A stretch of 64,000 nt of DNA, from NCBI GenBank assembly GCA_004794785.1, contig SJOL01003166.1:25573-89572 (forward strand). Direction: 5' to 3'. Source of the stretch: Opisthorchis felineus. Taxonomy: Eukaryota; Platyhelminthes; Trematoda; Opisthorchiida; Opisthorchiidae. Shown one piece after another: positions 10,961-24,491 of the stretch; the stretch's first letter is position 1; every line of letters begins with the position of its first letter. The position numbers were made by a program, and so were the translations under genes. The notes under the pieces are model-generated. The model was not told the origin of the DNA and did not search any database. It saw only the letters and a program-made list of their open reading frames with translations.

Positions 10961-13650
10961 GTAAGTACATGGTAAATTTGTTTATTTGCCTACTTTAAAT
11001 CAGCCCCAAAACTACGACGTGAGCCCATTTTGGCTAGCGTTTTCCCTCCGAATCCCACACTTACTAAGTGGTCTTTCTTGTCCAAGTCGAGACCATCTGG
11101 CGCTATTTTAGCCCTTTAAATTAAATTAATAGAACGCAACTTGGACAGATTTCTCTGTGTCATTTAATATCGTGCTTGGTCGTACCTAGTTTGTTGCTTT
11201 TTCAGGGTACTGTTCTGCCCTTCCACAGAGGATGATTTTTTCCAAGAAAGTGGAATGAACGGATTTTGATAGTTGCCTACAGTACGAGGCATAGACTACC
11301 ATCTAAGAAAGAGCATTCAAGTTGAGAAATAGACCTTATGCATATATGTTAGTGTGATGAAAATTCGGACCATGACTCTCAGGTGGACAGACGTTGGACA
11401 GTGACAGTAATCTTCTTGAAAGCCGTTGATTCGAAAGCCAATTCATTACATGGAACCGCTATAAGGATGTTATTTAGAGCAGGGCTTCCAGAGCGCGAAA
11501 TTTTACGAACAGGAATCATCCTGTCCGCGGAAATAACCCATAAGAAATCTGCTGAAGAACAGAATTAAAAAACAAGGAATTTTCCGTCAAATGAGCCACA
11601 CTATTTCACGCACGTGGTTGATGATTTGAGCCCCATCTGAACAGGACCATTTTGGGTCAAACCGTCCCCTCAGGTGCTACACGAGGCTACTTTGAGAAGC
11701 ACGCCTGTTTTCAAGGCATCGGAGTATTATTGGTAAATGTTGACTATAGTCTGATCTACCCAGAGAAGTGTAGGCAGGTTTCAATAGGTTATTTGACCGT
11801 TCTACGTGCCAATCAAGGGGGTGAGGTGCGTGGAGAGCATGGAGGAACTGGGACGTTTTGCGAAGGTGGAAGACAATCGGACAAGCAGTAGCATAAACTG
11901 AAAGCATTCTGAACTTTTCGTTTGTTTGTTTCTTGAATGTGTCATCTTGCTTAACACAAGTCAAACACATTCGACGAAACACTTGACACCGTGAATACTA
12001 GCTTCATTTTATGCTACCCGTTATTCTCCGGCCAGTTAACAAAATAAACCTGTATGCTGCTTCTCTCACATCATCTCATCGCTTTTAGTCCTTTTCATCA
12101 CCATCGGAGACATCAGCATCATTGTTGACATTGGTGCTTCACTGCCGTACAACCACAAAGTCTACTTAATTATGTTTAAAGTCCTAAAATGAAATAAGAG
12201 AAAAGAGCGGATGAGGGACTGACCTTAGGTTCCTAGACATCCATGTGCTCATTCCGACAGTCTGGAAAGAAACCGACAGCATGAACCCCAATGGCATCGA
12301 TTAGCCGCCATTTCTTTCAGCGTCCCCAGCTAAGTGCAGGGTGGTGACGGAGGCGGACCGCACCAACACCCAGACCTTCATTGTTTCTTTCGCACCCTTT
12401 TCTCAAGGGTGCCCACTTCGCAGTTGTTGTTGACACTACACGCTCATGCACTTCCAAACGACGAGTATTTTGTCTTAACATCAGCACTGTTTTCTGGGAT
12501 TGTGTTAGGTTCCACTTTAGAATTGCAGTCTAATTATCTCTCTTTAACCCAGTCAGATTTATCAAAGGCTGAAAACATTAGGTTATGCGATTGCAAGCGC
12601 TCGTGGCTTAGTTTATCGAAACGATCCTTTACCGTCTGGTTAGGTCGTTATCGCACACTATGACCCCCCTTCCCATCGAGGATGCAAGGGAGGGTACTAC
12701 TTCATTGATGAATTTAGATTGGCTAAACCCACCGCACGCCTTCTGCATCAGAAGAGAGATTTCCGTTGCACTTGGATGTTTCAGACAGTTTTTTTGCGCG
12801 TGCAATGAAATGTTTTAGTTTGCTGGAAAGAAGTACCGGACAAACGATATGTTGATTCACTACCTCCATTGGATCCCGGGGTCAGGTGTATTGAGCTAGT
12901 TAGAAACCTATCATACGTCAGTGAATACGGGGTCGTTAAGGGACCCAGTTGTAACGACAGTATCTGTAGGGATTTACGCAATCAGCTTTCAACACTATAT
13001 TTTGGATTGCCGATGATAGCGATTTCTGGTCCGTATTTAGAATATATTACTGCAACCTATTGAACCTGTGTAATGATCGTAAATTCCCATATTACTATGA
13101 ACGAGTGTGTTTTGTGTCACTCGAACTGACTATCAAACCAATGCAGTTTATCACAAGGATGTATAGTAACGTAGCGACGAGAATAATAACGATTACTGAA
13201 AACTCGATAAACAGATTTATTGTGCGTTGCCTCACTCCATGCCCCAATTTCACTGAATTCAGTCGTTACTTCAAATGTGGCAGATTCCAGCGGATTGTGC
13301 TCAACACGCATCCTAGGCTTTATCCCGCCACAAAGAATCCACCGATGCTTCGACTTGATATATCAGTAGGGTTTGTGACACCAACCACTTAAAGTGACTG
13401 TTGGCTATTAAACTGAGCCAATGAATCGATCAGCCTGTTCGTTTTGTTCCCCTCTCGATAAGGTAGTATCTCTTTCTGTTCTGGGAGTTTGGTTTCCTCG
13501 ATGAAGTGGAGTTGGAGTACTTCACCTGAATTCCGTGTGAGTCTACTCAGAAACACAACAGTGAAAGCCGCCTAACAAACGTACTTGTTCTGTGAGCGCA
13601 CCATGCGTGATTTCCGAACGTCACTAACGGATTCTGTTTGGTTTTTATAG
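10961..13650. other. CDC5L intron
   Basis: The 2.7-kb intron contains a family B repeat remnant (12105-12345). Short ORFs such as those at 12334-12663 and 13060-13392 show no recognisable domain or splice context and are treated as noise. Confidence 0.5.
12105..12345 (-). repeat. Dispersed repeat family B (GAT-tailed)
   Basis: Shares, with 60515-60790 and 61785-62050, a CATCAGCATCATTG start, ACATTGGTGCTTCACTGCCG (the start of the body) and GTCTGGAAAGAAACCGACAG, GGCATCGATTAGCCGCCATT further along. Strand is given so that the GAT-rich end is the 3' end. The middle is altered relative to other copies. Confidence 0.55.
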
Positions 13651-13824
13651 GTTGGACAAGCCGGGGAGAATGCCGTCCGTATGGCAATGGAGGACTCTGG
13701 TTACGACGCCGGCTCCGCCACTCACCCTCTCCTCCCGGACTATCCAAGTGCCGGCGGTTTCGCTACCCCAGCTATGATTGCAGCCCAGCGAACTCCCGTT
13801 GCAATGGTTGATTCGGTTACGCGA
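13651..13824 (+). CDS. CDC5L: CDC5L exon
   Basis: Codes 58 residues in phase 0, from acceptor TTTTTATAG to donor GTGAGT. It starts VGQAGENAVRMAMEDSGYD, aligning with human VGQASEIARQTAEESG, and ends in a TP- and A-rich segment with AQRTPVAMVDSVTR, corresponding to the vertebrate RTPRTP segment. Threonine-proline sites here are typical of the central CDC5L region, which is phosphorylated in other species. Conservation in this region is weaker, so its position between two strong exons and the intact phase carry weight. Confidence 0.93.
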
Positions 13825-14299
13825 GTGAGTTTGGTTTGATTTATCATCTGAACCGGTTATTTTGCTTAAAAAGGTCACCAATTCTTTCTCACAGTCTGTT
13901 TCCTCGTTCAAACATTTTGCACTATTCGCGAGCCTACGAATTGGTTGAAACATCATCTGCCATGTATGACCACTGTAGAAAATTCGTAGCCAACATTTCA
14001 TCCCTTTTGCAATCAAGAGGACGACGATTGTGGTTCCATCTAAATGCCTGGGCGTAAGCAGACTTCCATACATGTATTTAACGAATTTTTCGAAATAAGT
14101 TCACAGGAACCATCCATTTGAAAAGGAACTTGAGCCGAATTTTCGACCATCATACTGCTTGTACCAGCGCTTCTCTGTATTGTCATTATTTGGCTTCTGG
14201 TTTACGAGAAAGTATAGTCGAATCCATTCTAATGGCCATTCTCAGATGAGTAGCATTCTCTAATTTGCATTCTTTCTTCACGTCCTGCGTTCCACACAG

Positions 14300-14495
14300 G
14301 AGGCCCAGAATATCCTGGCGCTGCAACAAGTACAAACCCCGCTCGTAGGTGGAGACAACCCGGAGTTGATTGGCCATTCTGATTTCACCGGAGTCACTCC
14401 CAGTCCAGCAAATGTGTTGACTACCCCTAACACACTTCTCCACAGCCAAATTGTTGGTCCTTCCCCTTTTCGCACCCCCGGGCAACCAGAAAGTG
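14300..14495 (+). CDS. CDC5L: CDC5L exon
   Basis: Codes 65 residues plus one base (exit phase 1), from acceptor TCCACACAG to donor GTATGT. Conserved blocks are EAQNILALQQVQTPLVGG, HSDFTGVTPSPANVLTTPNT and FRTPG, closely matching the vertebrate TPLxGG...FSGVTP...TPNTVL...FRTP series. These TP repeats form the flexible central region of CDC5L. The split codon rejoins correctly (G plus TT gives valine) with the exon at 15388. Confidence 0.95.
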
Positions 14496-14885
14496 GTATG
14501 TTTTCAATAAAATTTCAGTCGGGTTGCCGATCTCCTATGATATGTTCTCACTTTATGGTGGCTATTTATCTATTACGTTTCCTGGTGAATTGTAGTGTTT
14601 CCAGCTTTCTCCTGTCTGGAAATTCGTCTACTGGAATTCCTTAATGCAGTAGTCATTCCAAATTCTCCGGTCCCAGTATTTGCGTTGATTGATATAAGGC
14701 CCCTGAATGGAGCACAAAGAGTTTTTCTTCAAGGACATGATAATTTATTAAAAAACTTTTCTGGTAACTGGTGGTGCAAAAGTCTGATTTCTGCTGCACG
14801 TTACACATATATTTCTCAGCGCTATTCAATCGAACTTTTCGAGCGAGGATTGTATTCTCAGGATTTCGATGGGTTCCCTCAGTTT

Positions 14886-15070
14886 CGACGGGATGGCTCA
14901 GTGGTTAGAGCGCGAACTTACTGACCGGAATGTCCGTGGTTCTAACCCAACCTCTGCCTCTCGACTTCTGTCTAGGCCTGAGCAACCTGGCAGTATCCCA
15001 ACCCCCCTGGCTTCCTTCTGGTGGCATGGCAGTTAGGTACCGAAAGGGTGCTACAGCTGAACGATTTCAG
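14886..15070 (+). mobile_element. tRNA-derived SINE (family A) in a CDC5L intron
   Basis: The tRNA-like head GGGATGGCTCAGTGGTTAGA starts at 14890 and has a B-box-like TGGTTCTAACCC. The body matches the family and ends at AGCTGAACGATTTCAG near 15068. It lies in the sense orientation in the 892-base intron between two CDC5L exons. Confidence 0.85.
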
Positions 15071-15387
15071 TCTCGGTCCTGGCCTAGCCGAGCTATTCTT
15101 TGGATTAGATTAATCGCTCATTATTGGTGCTGATATCCTGAAAACTGTGCTCAGACTGTTACACTCACTCATTGCGTACCTGGATCGTTTGGGTTTTAGG
15201 ATCACCTCAGTCTGCTTTTTTCACTTGTCTGGATACTACTTTTTACCGTTGCATGTTGGCCATCCATCACAGTCTATTCCTGTTGAAATTTCTGGCTTTG
15301 GTACTGGGACTGTTTTAAATGTATGCTCTTGTACTCCTGTCACATCGCATAATCGAGCCTACTCTCTGGTTTGTGGTTGCATTCCAG

Positions 15388-15914
15388 TTACTCCTTTGCT
15401 GAATGGCACAACAGGTTTGGACGTTTTGGATCGACGTACAGGAGCCATGCAACAGGCCACTCCATTGAGAGACCGGCTTAATATTAACGCGGATGGATTA
15501 AACGACCCGAGTTCCTTTGGACTCGATGCCTCTGCCGTTGGCAGCAAACTCGCATCAAAGGCCAGTCTCCGAAAAAGCTTAGCAGACTTGCCTGCTCCGA
15601 AAAACAATTACGAAATTTTCGTACCGGATGAAGCGGAATCTGGTGCAAACGAGAGCAGTAGTGGTGTGGACCTGGATGAGGACGGAGTCAGCGTGGACGC
15701 TGGTGGTACAGCCTCCCGTATTGCTGATAGAGCGGACTTGGATCGATTGCGCGAACTCGAACAGGCGGCAGCCGAGCAAGCTGCGTGGTCTAAACGCAGT
15801 CAAGTTGTTAGGCGCTCACTTCCACGTCCGGCCGATATCAATCACACGGTACTCCGGAGCGTCCCAACTTCGCAAACCCCACAACAGGAGGGAGCGATAA
15901 CTGATTTGCAGCGT
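15388..15914 (+). CDS. CDC5L: CDC5L exon (largest visible)
   Basis: 527 bases, entered in phase 1 and left in phase 0 (donor GTACGT after LQR). Key blocks: TPLLNG; ATPLRDRLNINADG, the invariant TPLRDKLNIN element; LADLPAPKNNYEIFVPDEAE, matching LPAPKNDFEIVLPE; an acidic, serine-rich insert; RADLDRLRELEQAAAEQAAW, matching the DADVDARKQ helix; and RRSLPRPADINHTVLR, matching KDLPRPSEVNETILR. The acceptor is the AG of GCATTCCAG. The open frame continues upstream of this acceptor, but that part is intronic. The insert before the helix is longer than in vertebrates. Confidence 0.95.
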
Positions 15915-17199
15915 GTACGTTTGAACTTGTCTCCCCGAATCTTACTCTTTGTCTTTATCTTAGACAAACATACACTTTGTCGGATGTGACACAAGAAAAA
16001 CAGGTTTGCAAGACTAAGAGGTGAAACAGCTTCCATGCACTTCGAGAGAAGCTACTGTCGGGTTTCCAAAGCCTAGACAGAAACGATCGAAGAGTCGAGG
16101 CTGGTTCAAGCTACAAACCTACCGGTTATTTGGAGTGGAGTTTCAGGGATGCAGAGCTTTCGTGGGTGGTTGAGAGGCAAAAAGACAAATTCTGTTCGAC
16201 TACTAGGGTTGTATTTGATTAATAGCGGAAGATAATCAAATGTAACGGAAAGCACAGACGAAACCTAACAAGCACCGGGTTTGGTTCGGAAGTATCCGGA
16301 TTCTGAAGGATCCTAAGGTATGATACGTTGAGGATACAGAGTCGATCGATTACTGGGGCTGCAAAATTTTTGGGTTTGCAACAACCAGTCAAAGCCTATC
16401 GAGAGCGGCGTCCTATAAAAGATGGCATTCGAAAATGTCCGGTCGGTGATTGTTCACTAGGAGCCGCATGCTGTCTAATTCCAACCACAGGACTTGTTTG
16501 GGGAAAGGGGGTAAACAGGTGAAACCATTCCACCGAGGCTGTGAGCAGGAACAACATTCATTGTTTTACTTGTGTCCTGTTTGTCGTCACATTGGAATCA
16601 AGGTAGGATTTCGAGAGCTGTATGTAGGTTTATCGACAATGAATTATTGCTTTCTTGTCGAAGTCCTGATTTCGAGACAGGACAGTGGACAATATTGATT
16701 TCCGTTACAGGGATGGAGCAAAAAACGCTCCTATGTGGAGCTTCCTCACTGACAACCTCCTCAGTGTACGTTGTGTTAAGCGAATAGTGCTTCAAGGCCG
16801 CCTTCGTTATTCAGGTTCTATAGGTTAGAGGTATGCTAAACACAACCAGTCTAACACTGTCTATTTAACCAGTTACACCGATTCTCTTTCGGCAACCAAA
16901 CCCCTTGAGTGGGATTAGTGGAGTCTGAGTCGCGGAACCACATGGACGGAGTATTGTAGGGTTGGCGTATAATATATGGATGGTGATGAGTTACACTAAG
17001 GACGTCCTTGGAGTAATGAGTAATTTAAATGTAAAGCCGAACTTTTCTGGGGCATTAGTTATGATTTTGCATGCTCTAGTTATTTTTCAGATTTCCTTTG
17101 TTTGTTAAGAGCAAACCTACTTTTTTTCTGCATGTTGTATTCTTTCTTGGTCGTGGTTTGTGTGTTTATCACATTCTCCGTTCTCTCCACTTTCGAAAG
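15915..17199. other. CDC5L intron, nothing further recognised
   Basis: No repeat family or RNA gene is recognised here. Short ORFs on both strands lack motifs. Confidence 0.4.
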
Positions 17200-17424
17200 G
17201 CTGAAGAGATGATCAAGCAAGAAATGCTCACCATGATGCACTATGACAATATGTTAAATCCTCCTCCGAATCTCCTGGCGGAGGCTGCCAAACAGGCTGC
17301 GTCTGCTGAGGCAGCCAAATCATCTTCACAACAGAAGCGCTACTTACAGCAGATCAAATCTGGTCACGAAGCTTACTTACGGGCTAACCCTTATGAAGAA
17401 TTCGATGAAGAGGATCTGAAGGCG
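17200..17424 (+). CDS. CDC5L: CDC5L exon
   Basis: Codes 75 residues in phase 0, from acceptor TTTCGAAAG to donor GTAAGT. AEEMIKQEMLTMMHYDNM aligns with SEELIKKEMITMLHYDLL, and ANPYEEFDEEDLKA with HNPYEKFSKEELKK. Between them is an alanine- and serine-rich linker (EAAKQAASAEAAKSS). The preceding exon ends LQR, so the joined sequence reads TDLQR-AEEM, as expected for TDLQKSEE in the family. An upstream in-frame ATG at 17098 is intronic and not a start. Confidence 0.95.
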
Positions 17425-19156
<1,732 letters not shown>

Positions 19157-19837
19157 GTACGTTTGTTTCATGTCTTTCCCCGGGTTTTTCATGTTCTGGA
19201 CCCTTCAGTCCTCAACACGATGAAATTGCATCTGGCCAGCCTTTTAGGTTCAACGTAATTCTCTGCGAAGTCCGTTCATCCACCTCATCTGGTCTCTTGT
19301 TTCATGCAGAGAGGTTTTTAAAAGAGGTAACTTACTTTGATGGGTAAAACAGGCTTGTAGTGGTGTTGCTGAAGGACATATTACATGGGTTTTATGCAGA
19401 GTGGAACTCTCTACGTATCTAATACTCTTTGGGGATGCACGCTTTTGAAAGTAATCGTGCACCAACTACTGAATGGTGTTCCTATTCGTATCACATATTA
19501 TTTACAGCTGTTGAGTAGAAGTTAGCCCTTAAATACCATACGCTGTTCACTCCATAAATCCACTTACTATACAAGCAGCTTGCCAACAAGTAGTTATCTC
19601 TTCCCTCTCACCGAAACCACGCACTTGGTCAAATGGCAAGTGGTACTCCATGAACCCTTCTTATTTGTCTCTCGAGTTGAGGCTCATGTGCCATTCTGTA
19701 CTCGGTTGGAGTCGTTGCACTACATGGCCGCCAAAAGACCTCTGCAGCGCTCCTGCGTTCAGTTTCTACCCAGGCTGTTTGAGTGTTTGAAGGGATGATC
19801 AGGTGTTCGCCCTCCTATCCTCCAAATGGTCCTTTGT

Positions 19838-19895
19838 AAACCAGAATCTCATCGTTGTACGGCACCAAGCACCGGTGTTCGACATTGATGATGAA
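19838..19895 (+). repeat. Dispersed repeat family B, short 3' remnant
   Basis: CATCGTTGTACGGCACCAAG and ACCGGTGTTCGACATTGATG match the 3' part of the family B insertion at 57257-57463. It lies inside a CDC5L intron. Only the terminal part is recognisable. Confidence 0.5.
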
Positions 19896-20135
19896 CTCTT
19901 ACGACGTACAAAGTCCATATTCACCGATGTATCGACATCACCGGTGTCCTTACGAACATGACAAACTGTCCTGTCGTTACTTTAAAAAAAACTTGGTCCG
20001 CGATCTGACTCATAGGTAGGTCTGCTCACCAAATTAGCGATCCAAGTCCTATCTTGTTTGATTGAACTCTTCAAGATACTCTCCTGTACATGTCCCATAG
20101 CATATTTTCTTTTTTTGCCCACCGTATATGCACAG

Positions 20136-20377
20136 ATCCTGGAGTCTGACGTCGACCGTCAGCAGAAACGTGGGGTTGAACTTCAGCGTGAATACGCTCG
20201 ACTGGTTCGGATGCGTGAGGACCGTGAGGCGGACTTGTTCCTAGCCCAAAACGCAGATCTAACTTCCTTGCCCGACAGTGAAACCACACGGCAGGATCCA
20301 TCCCCTATCGAGGCAATGCATGTTAATGAAATTTCCAACGACTCGGGTTTGGACGAGAACGGAACCTCTCAGGAAGG
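20136..20377 (+). CDS. CDC5L: CDC5L exon (end of coiled coil, acidic tail)
   Basis: 80 codons plus two bases (exit phase 2), from acceptor TATGCACAG to donor GTGAGC. ILESDVDRQQKRGVELQREY aligns with [20 protein letters not shown], the last conserved block of CDC5L. Vertebrate proteins end about 15 residues later; here an acidic, Ser/Thr-rich tail follows (DSETTRQDPSPIEAMH, ISNDSGLDENGTSQE). If the donor is not used, the frame meets TGA at 20379-20381, just past the donor, giving a short isoform. The spliced form continues into 23369-23453. Confidence 0.92.
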
Positions 20378-23368
20378 GTGAGCTCTATCAATAATGATGT
20401 TTCGATCTGCTTTCCCAGTTTCCTGGTTAACATTGGACGACCGTGAATGCAGAACAGTAATGAATGTCCCTTTTGATTCTCGAGACTTGTTAGTCATAAT
20501 TAAACTCAAGCAAACGCGTATTGGTTAACGGAATAAAACACGAAACATACCTTCCCATAATCCACTTCTGTACGTTGATTTTTCCGAAACCGTAATTTCG
20601 CTCATCAATCTGACAACATTCGTCAGTAAAGAAGCGACTTGTCACCACATTACCTCCGACCAGTCTTTCGCCAGTTTCTGGTTTACACCGAACTTGTAAT
20701 TAGTGCCGCTGATATCATTGCTTCACTCGGAGAAAAGTGACCCCTGCTATTGCCAACTATCAGCTGTGTTGAGAGACCGTGGAAAGCTTGGTTGGAAACG
20801 TTTTCCCTCAATTTCCCCGTCGTTGAAACGAGAGGATATTTGGGACACAGGTAATGTGTGCCTACATAAACACAATATTGAAAACTAAGAAGCAGTTAAG
20901 TTTTGGACAGCAGTCAGAACTGTTCGTGCAATTCTTTTGTTATTTTCCAGCAATTCGGTAGGCGTATAGTCTTCTTTTCTTCATTAATTTCAATACCCGG
21001 GAAAGATTTCGGATCCCGAAACCAGCCGCCCAATGCCTTTTGCCCTTATTAGAGCCTACCAGCTGAGTGTTAAGGGGTCAGTGACGTGGCCTTTTGGTGA
21101 GCTCTCTCGCAGCTTAGCTTGAAATCACACCACATCACAGATTCCTGCCGTGACCTATCCAGTAAGCCACGGGAAGTTAAACCGATTCCCGGTGACTCGG
21201 CTGCCGATACAGTAAACAGCCTGGTACGTGGTAAGCCCACGTGGGCAGTCAGGAAGGTAGAGCTGAATGACCGCGGCGTGGCTTGCAATAGCTTGAGCAA
21301 CTGTAGATGTCACACGGTGCCGTTGGCATGAGTGCCGCTAACGCATGCGGTGTGCCATTTGAAGAAAAAAACGGACTCTCGTGGTATGGCTTTAAGTTTT
21401 CGCTCACGCACCTAGTTGCACGATCGACCGATTTTGCTGTCATACAAGGCTCCTGCTCAGAACGTCCGCAACACATGTGGTGTGCCAGCTGAGGTCGAAC
21501 TGACAGTGGTGTGGTTCCAAAGCAAACATAAACGATTGATCCGGATATCAGTACCACACCCGGTGGGTCAGAAAAACAAGACAAAACAAACGAATGGTTG
21601 TGACATCATATCATGTCGCTGTTTCTGATAATGTTAAGACTTCACCGCTTTCACTGGTTATCACTCGAAAGAGATTATGATCGACTGACGCATCCGATGC
21701 AAGTTCACACCATGGTCAGTTCGAACTCACTCATTGAACGGATCATGGAGCTGCCGGTTGAAGTACAGTTTCCGTGACTCACTTGAGTGCATTCAGCACA
21801 ATCAATCCAACCAACTACTCCCAATTTTTGTCGGCGCGGCGAAAACCCCACCAATAATAAGTAGCCCTCGGAGACTGAAAGCTTACAAAGCCAGTACTGG
21901 GTGACAGCACAAATTTAAATAGTGCCATAGCGTTAGTCCCAGACTCACCGGCGGCGAGTCGGCAGAAGCCCATACCGGCACGGTTTCCAAATGGCTTTAT
22001 CTTATTCCAGCCCTCTGTAAAGAGTATGAACCAGTGAACATATGTAGTCCTGTTATTGTTTTTGCGCACAGTCTATGGGAGGTCTTGTGTGGGAGGATGA
22101 GCCCTACATAGGCATGAAGAGACCTAACGAGCGAATCACCAGATTGCCGTGGTCACCGCCTCTGATCATGAGTAAATGTAGGAGGCCAAGGTGGTCTACC
22201 GATAGGAATACTTAAAGCTGGGTATACACTCTGAGGCCAATAAGCAAGGATTCCTTCCTTCTAGAAATGCCTTCACCAACTCAATAGCAAAGTGTTCCGA
22301 CCGAAGAGAAAAGTTCCTATTGATGTCAGTTAACTGTACTGTGCGTCGACCTGTTCAGCTCACTATCGCTCTGTTTGGCGTTTCTGCATCCAGACACGTC
22401 TTGGATGTAGTAGCCTGTGGCCACTAGATGCACAAGTCATTCAGGTCGCGAAACTGGACTACTGGAGTCAGTTTCTTTCACACTTTTACTGTTTGGTGGG
22501 GTGCAACATCAACTGATGATATATCTTCAGCCAGGTATCCTGAAATATCCTGTCTTTTTCACCAGGTTCGGTTTGTCATCAAGTGTTTCTGCTGCTGGAC
22601 TGGTGCTTGGTGATTGTGTCATGCCTTTAATCTAAATACGGTTGTCACTGTTGTGATATGAACCTGTTTCTAAGATATAACGGCCACCTCTCGAATGCCA
22701 CTAATTTATTCGATACAATCACGTAAGTATAATTTTAAACCGATGTAATTGCAGCCAAAGCCTCATCTTTTGTATGGCCCATCGCAGAGCACAGGTGACT
22801 GAATATCGCCAAATTAACCGAGAGAAACAAAGCAAAGCGGTCATTTGGTGTGGACTATTCGGTCTGTTCTTCGAGGGGAAGTTAACCAACATTTGTTGTG
22901 AAAACGAGTCCGTAGTCTGAGCTGAGATTCGATCCCTCCAGGGTCCTAGAATTCAGTGGAAGCTCCAGTGCACCAGTAGTCCCTTCTGAAGGATAATCTC
23001 TTCAAGGTGCAACTATATCTTTAAACAGGACATTTGCTTTTCCTCTATATCGGCCGATATCGTCACTTCATTTCCTCTCATCGTTAATGTTACGTCGGTT
23101 TGTTCAATGAACTGGCCGTGTGCCAGCTGGATCGAACACTCCAAGTTATTGCGATTGACCGAAGTTAGCTGAATGTATGCACTAACTAGATGCGCATTGT
23201 CCGCCTTGAAACACCCAATTCAGCTTCTTAAGAATGTAGTAACGGTTAACCGCGTTTGTGTGTGACGATTTTGTGGAAATCTTAAATCATTCTTGCTTTT
23301 CGGTTATATTTAGTTGTTTTTTTCCAGTTATTTCCAATAATCTTGTTTCTCTGTACAATTTTTCCTAG
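20378..23368. other. Last CDC5L intron (alternatively 3' UTR of a short isoform)
   Basis: A 3.0-kb intron, or 3' UTR and flank if the intronic poly(A) site is used. Between about 21320 and 21540 two diverged copies of a roughly 60-base segment (around GCATGCGGTGTGCCA and ACATGTGGTGTGCCA) lie about 125 bases apart. No other family is recognised. Confidence 0.5.
20532..20537 (+). terminator. Candidate intronic polyadenylation signal for a short CDC5L mRNA
   Basis: AATAAA lies 151 bases after the in-frame TGA at 20379-20381, within the last intron. It would allow a transcript that ends without the final exon. No AATAAA was seen in the first few hundred bases after the distal stop at 23453. This is a motif observation only. 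Confidence 0.4.
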
Positions 23369-23453
23369 TTACGACTCTCCGCCTAATGACCGGCCGGATG
23401 ATTCAGATGCGGTCAGTGGTCAGTCGCCGCACCAGGCCGAAGTTTCCGCCTAA
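23369..23453 (+). CDS. CDC5L: CDC5L terminal exon (distal C-terminus)
   Basis: The acceptor TTTTTCCTAG follows a pyrimidine-rich tract (23320-23368). The first base completes a glycine codon with the two bases left over at 20377. Then 27 codons run to TAA at 23451-23453, reading YDSPPNDRPDDSDAVSGQSP and then HQAEVSA. There is no homology to anchor it, but the phase fits, the acceptor is good and the composition (acidic, Ser/Pro-rich) continues that of the preceding exon. The alternative is that the gene ends at 20381 and this is chance. Confidence 0.65.
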
Positions 23454-23649
23454 TGCATGTGATCTCCACTCTTTTCTGGTCTCCACCTCGTTGCGCACTG
23501 CAGTGTGAAAGATGGTTTATGATCTTCCACATTTGCTTGTCTGTGGTGCACGCTTGTATAAATTTCAGCAGACATTAATTATATCACCATTTTCAATCAC
23601 AACAATGTTTTTTCTCAAATGTCTGGCCGTCCGAATTCAGATCTAACTA

Positions 23650-23815
23650 AATCGCATAGCCGCGGTGCCCCTTCGGTGCATAGCTGCCGGGTAACGTGGA
23701 AAAAGCAAGAAGGTATGAATACTGCCAAGTAGACAGGACGATCGAACAGCCAAGTTGGGGTTCGAACCACTCGTTGTCAGTAGCTCGCGCCTTATCCATC
23801 GAACCACCTCAAGCA
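23650..23815 (-). mobile_element. Degenerate tRNA-derived SINE (family A)
   Basis: Reverse-strand copy with decayed body (GGTGCCCCTTCGGTGCATAG, GAATACTGCCAAGTAGACAG) and a recognisable tRNA head (GGGGTTCGAACCACTCG, ATCGAACCACCTCAAGC). It lies 200 bases downstream of the CDC5L stop and probably outside the mRNA. Confidence 0.6.
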
Positions 23816-24491
23816 TGTTCACTACAGTGGCTTGTCCAGTTTCTTCACCACTAGCATACAGTGATGTCTCCCCGGGGGCTGCTCCTTGAAGAAGTAAGGA
23901 TTCTTTACAATAGCTAAGTATTTTGTTCCAAATTGTTTTTACTGCAATAATTGGGATGCCTCAATAGTGGTGTTTATAAGAAACGGGCGTTCTGAGTGGC
24001 TGCAGTCCGAAGAAATTCCTGAAACTTCATATGCTTCCGTTGAGAAATGTGGTGGTCAATGTCTTTTAAGGATACGTATTTGGCAAGAATGTAGTTTGCA
24101 AGAACTCGGTGTCATTTCACCCGTTTACTCCAACAATGCGTGTCATTAGGTTGGTCAGGGTCAAGGATAAGCAACTTAGCGAGCCACGTTGCAGGTGAGC
24201 CGACTGATTCGATAAACTGACGAAGTAGTAAACTCGCCCGGGCTTAGTGGCAAATTTCTACCTGCTCCTCGGCCGTTGTCGCATCCGAAATGCACACTAA
24301 GTTTCTTTAGTTCGGATTATGGGCAGTTCAAAAGTAGCGGCACAATCGTCCAAAACCCTAATGGGTTGTGCATCTTCCCCACCATCGGAAAATTTTGCGT
24401 AGTGTGCTGGGCTGAAACCCGTTTACATCATTGCATGTTACAGCAATCTGTCGCTTGAATTGCGACATCAGAGTAGCTATGGGCAGTGATG

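Noticed and set aside
15147..15387. Extension of the large CDC5L exon upstream to ATG 15147
   Set aside because: The frame is open, but it does not match CDC5L. The acceptor at 15387 restores the phase with the preceding exon exactly, so the upstream part is intron.
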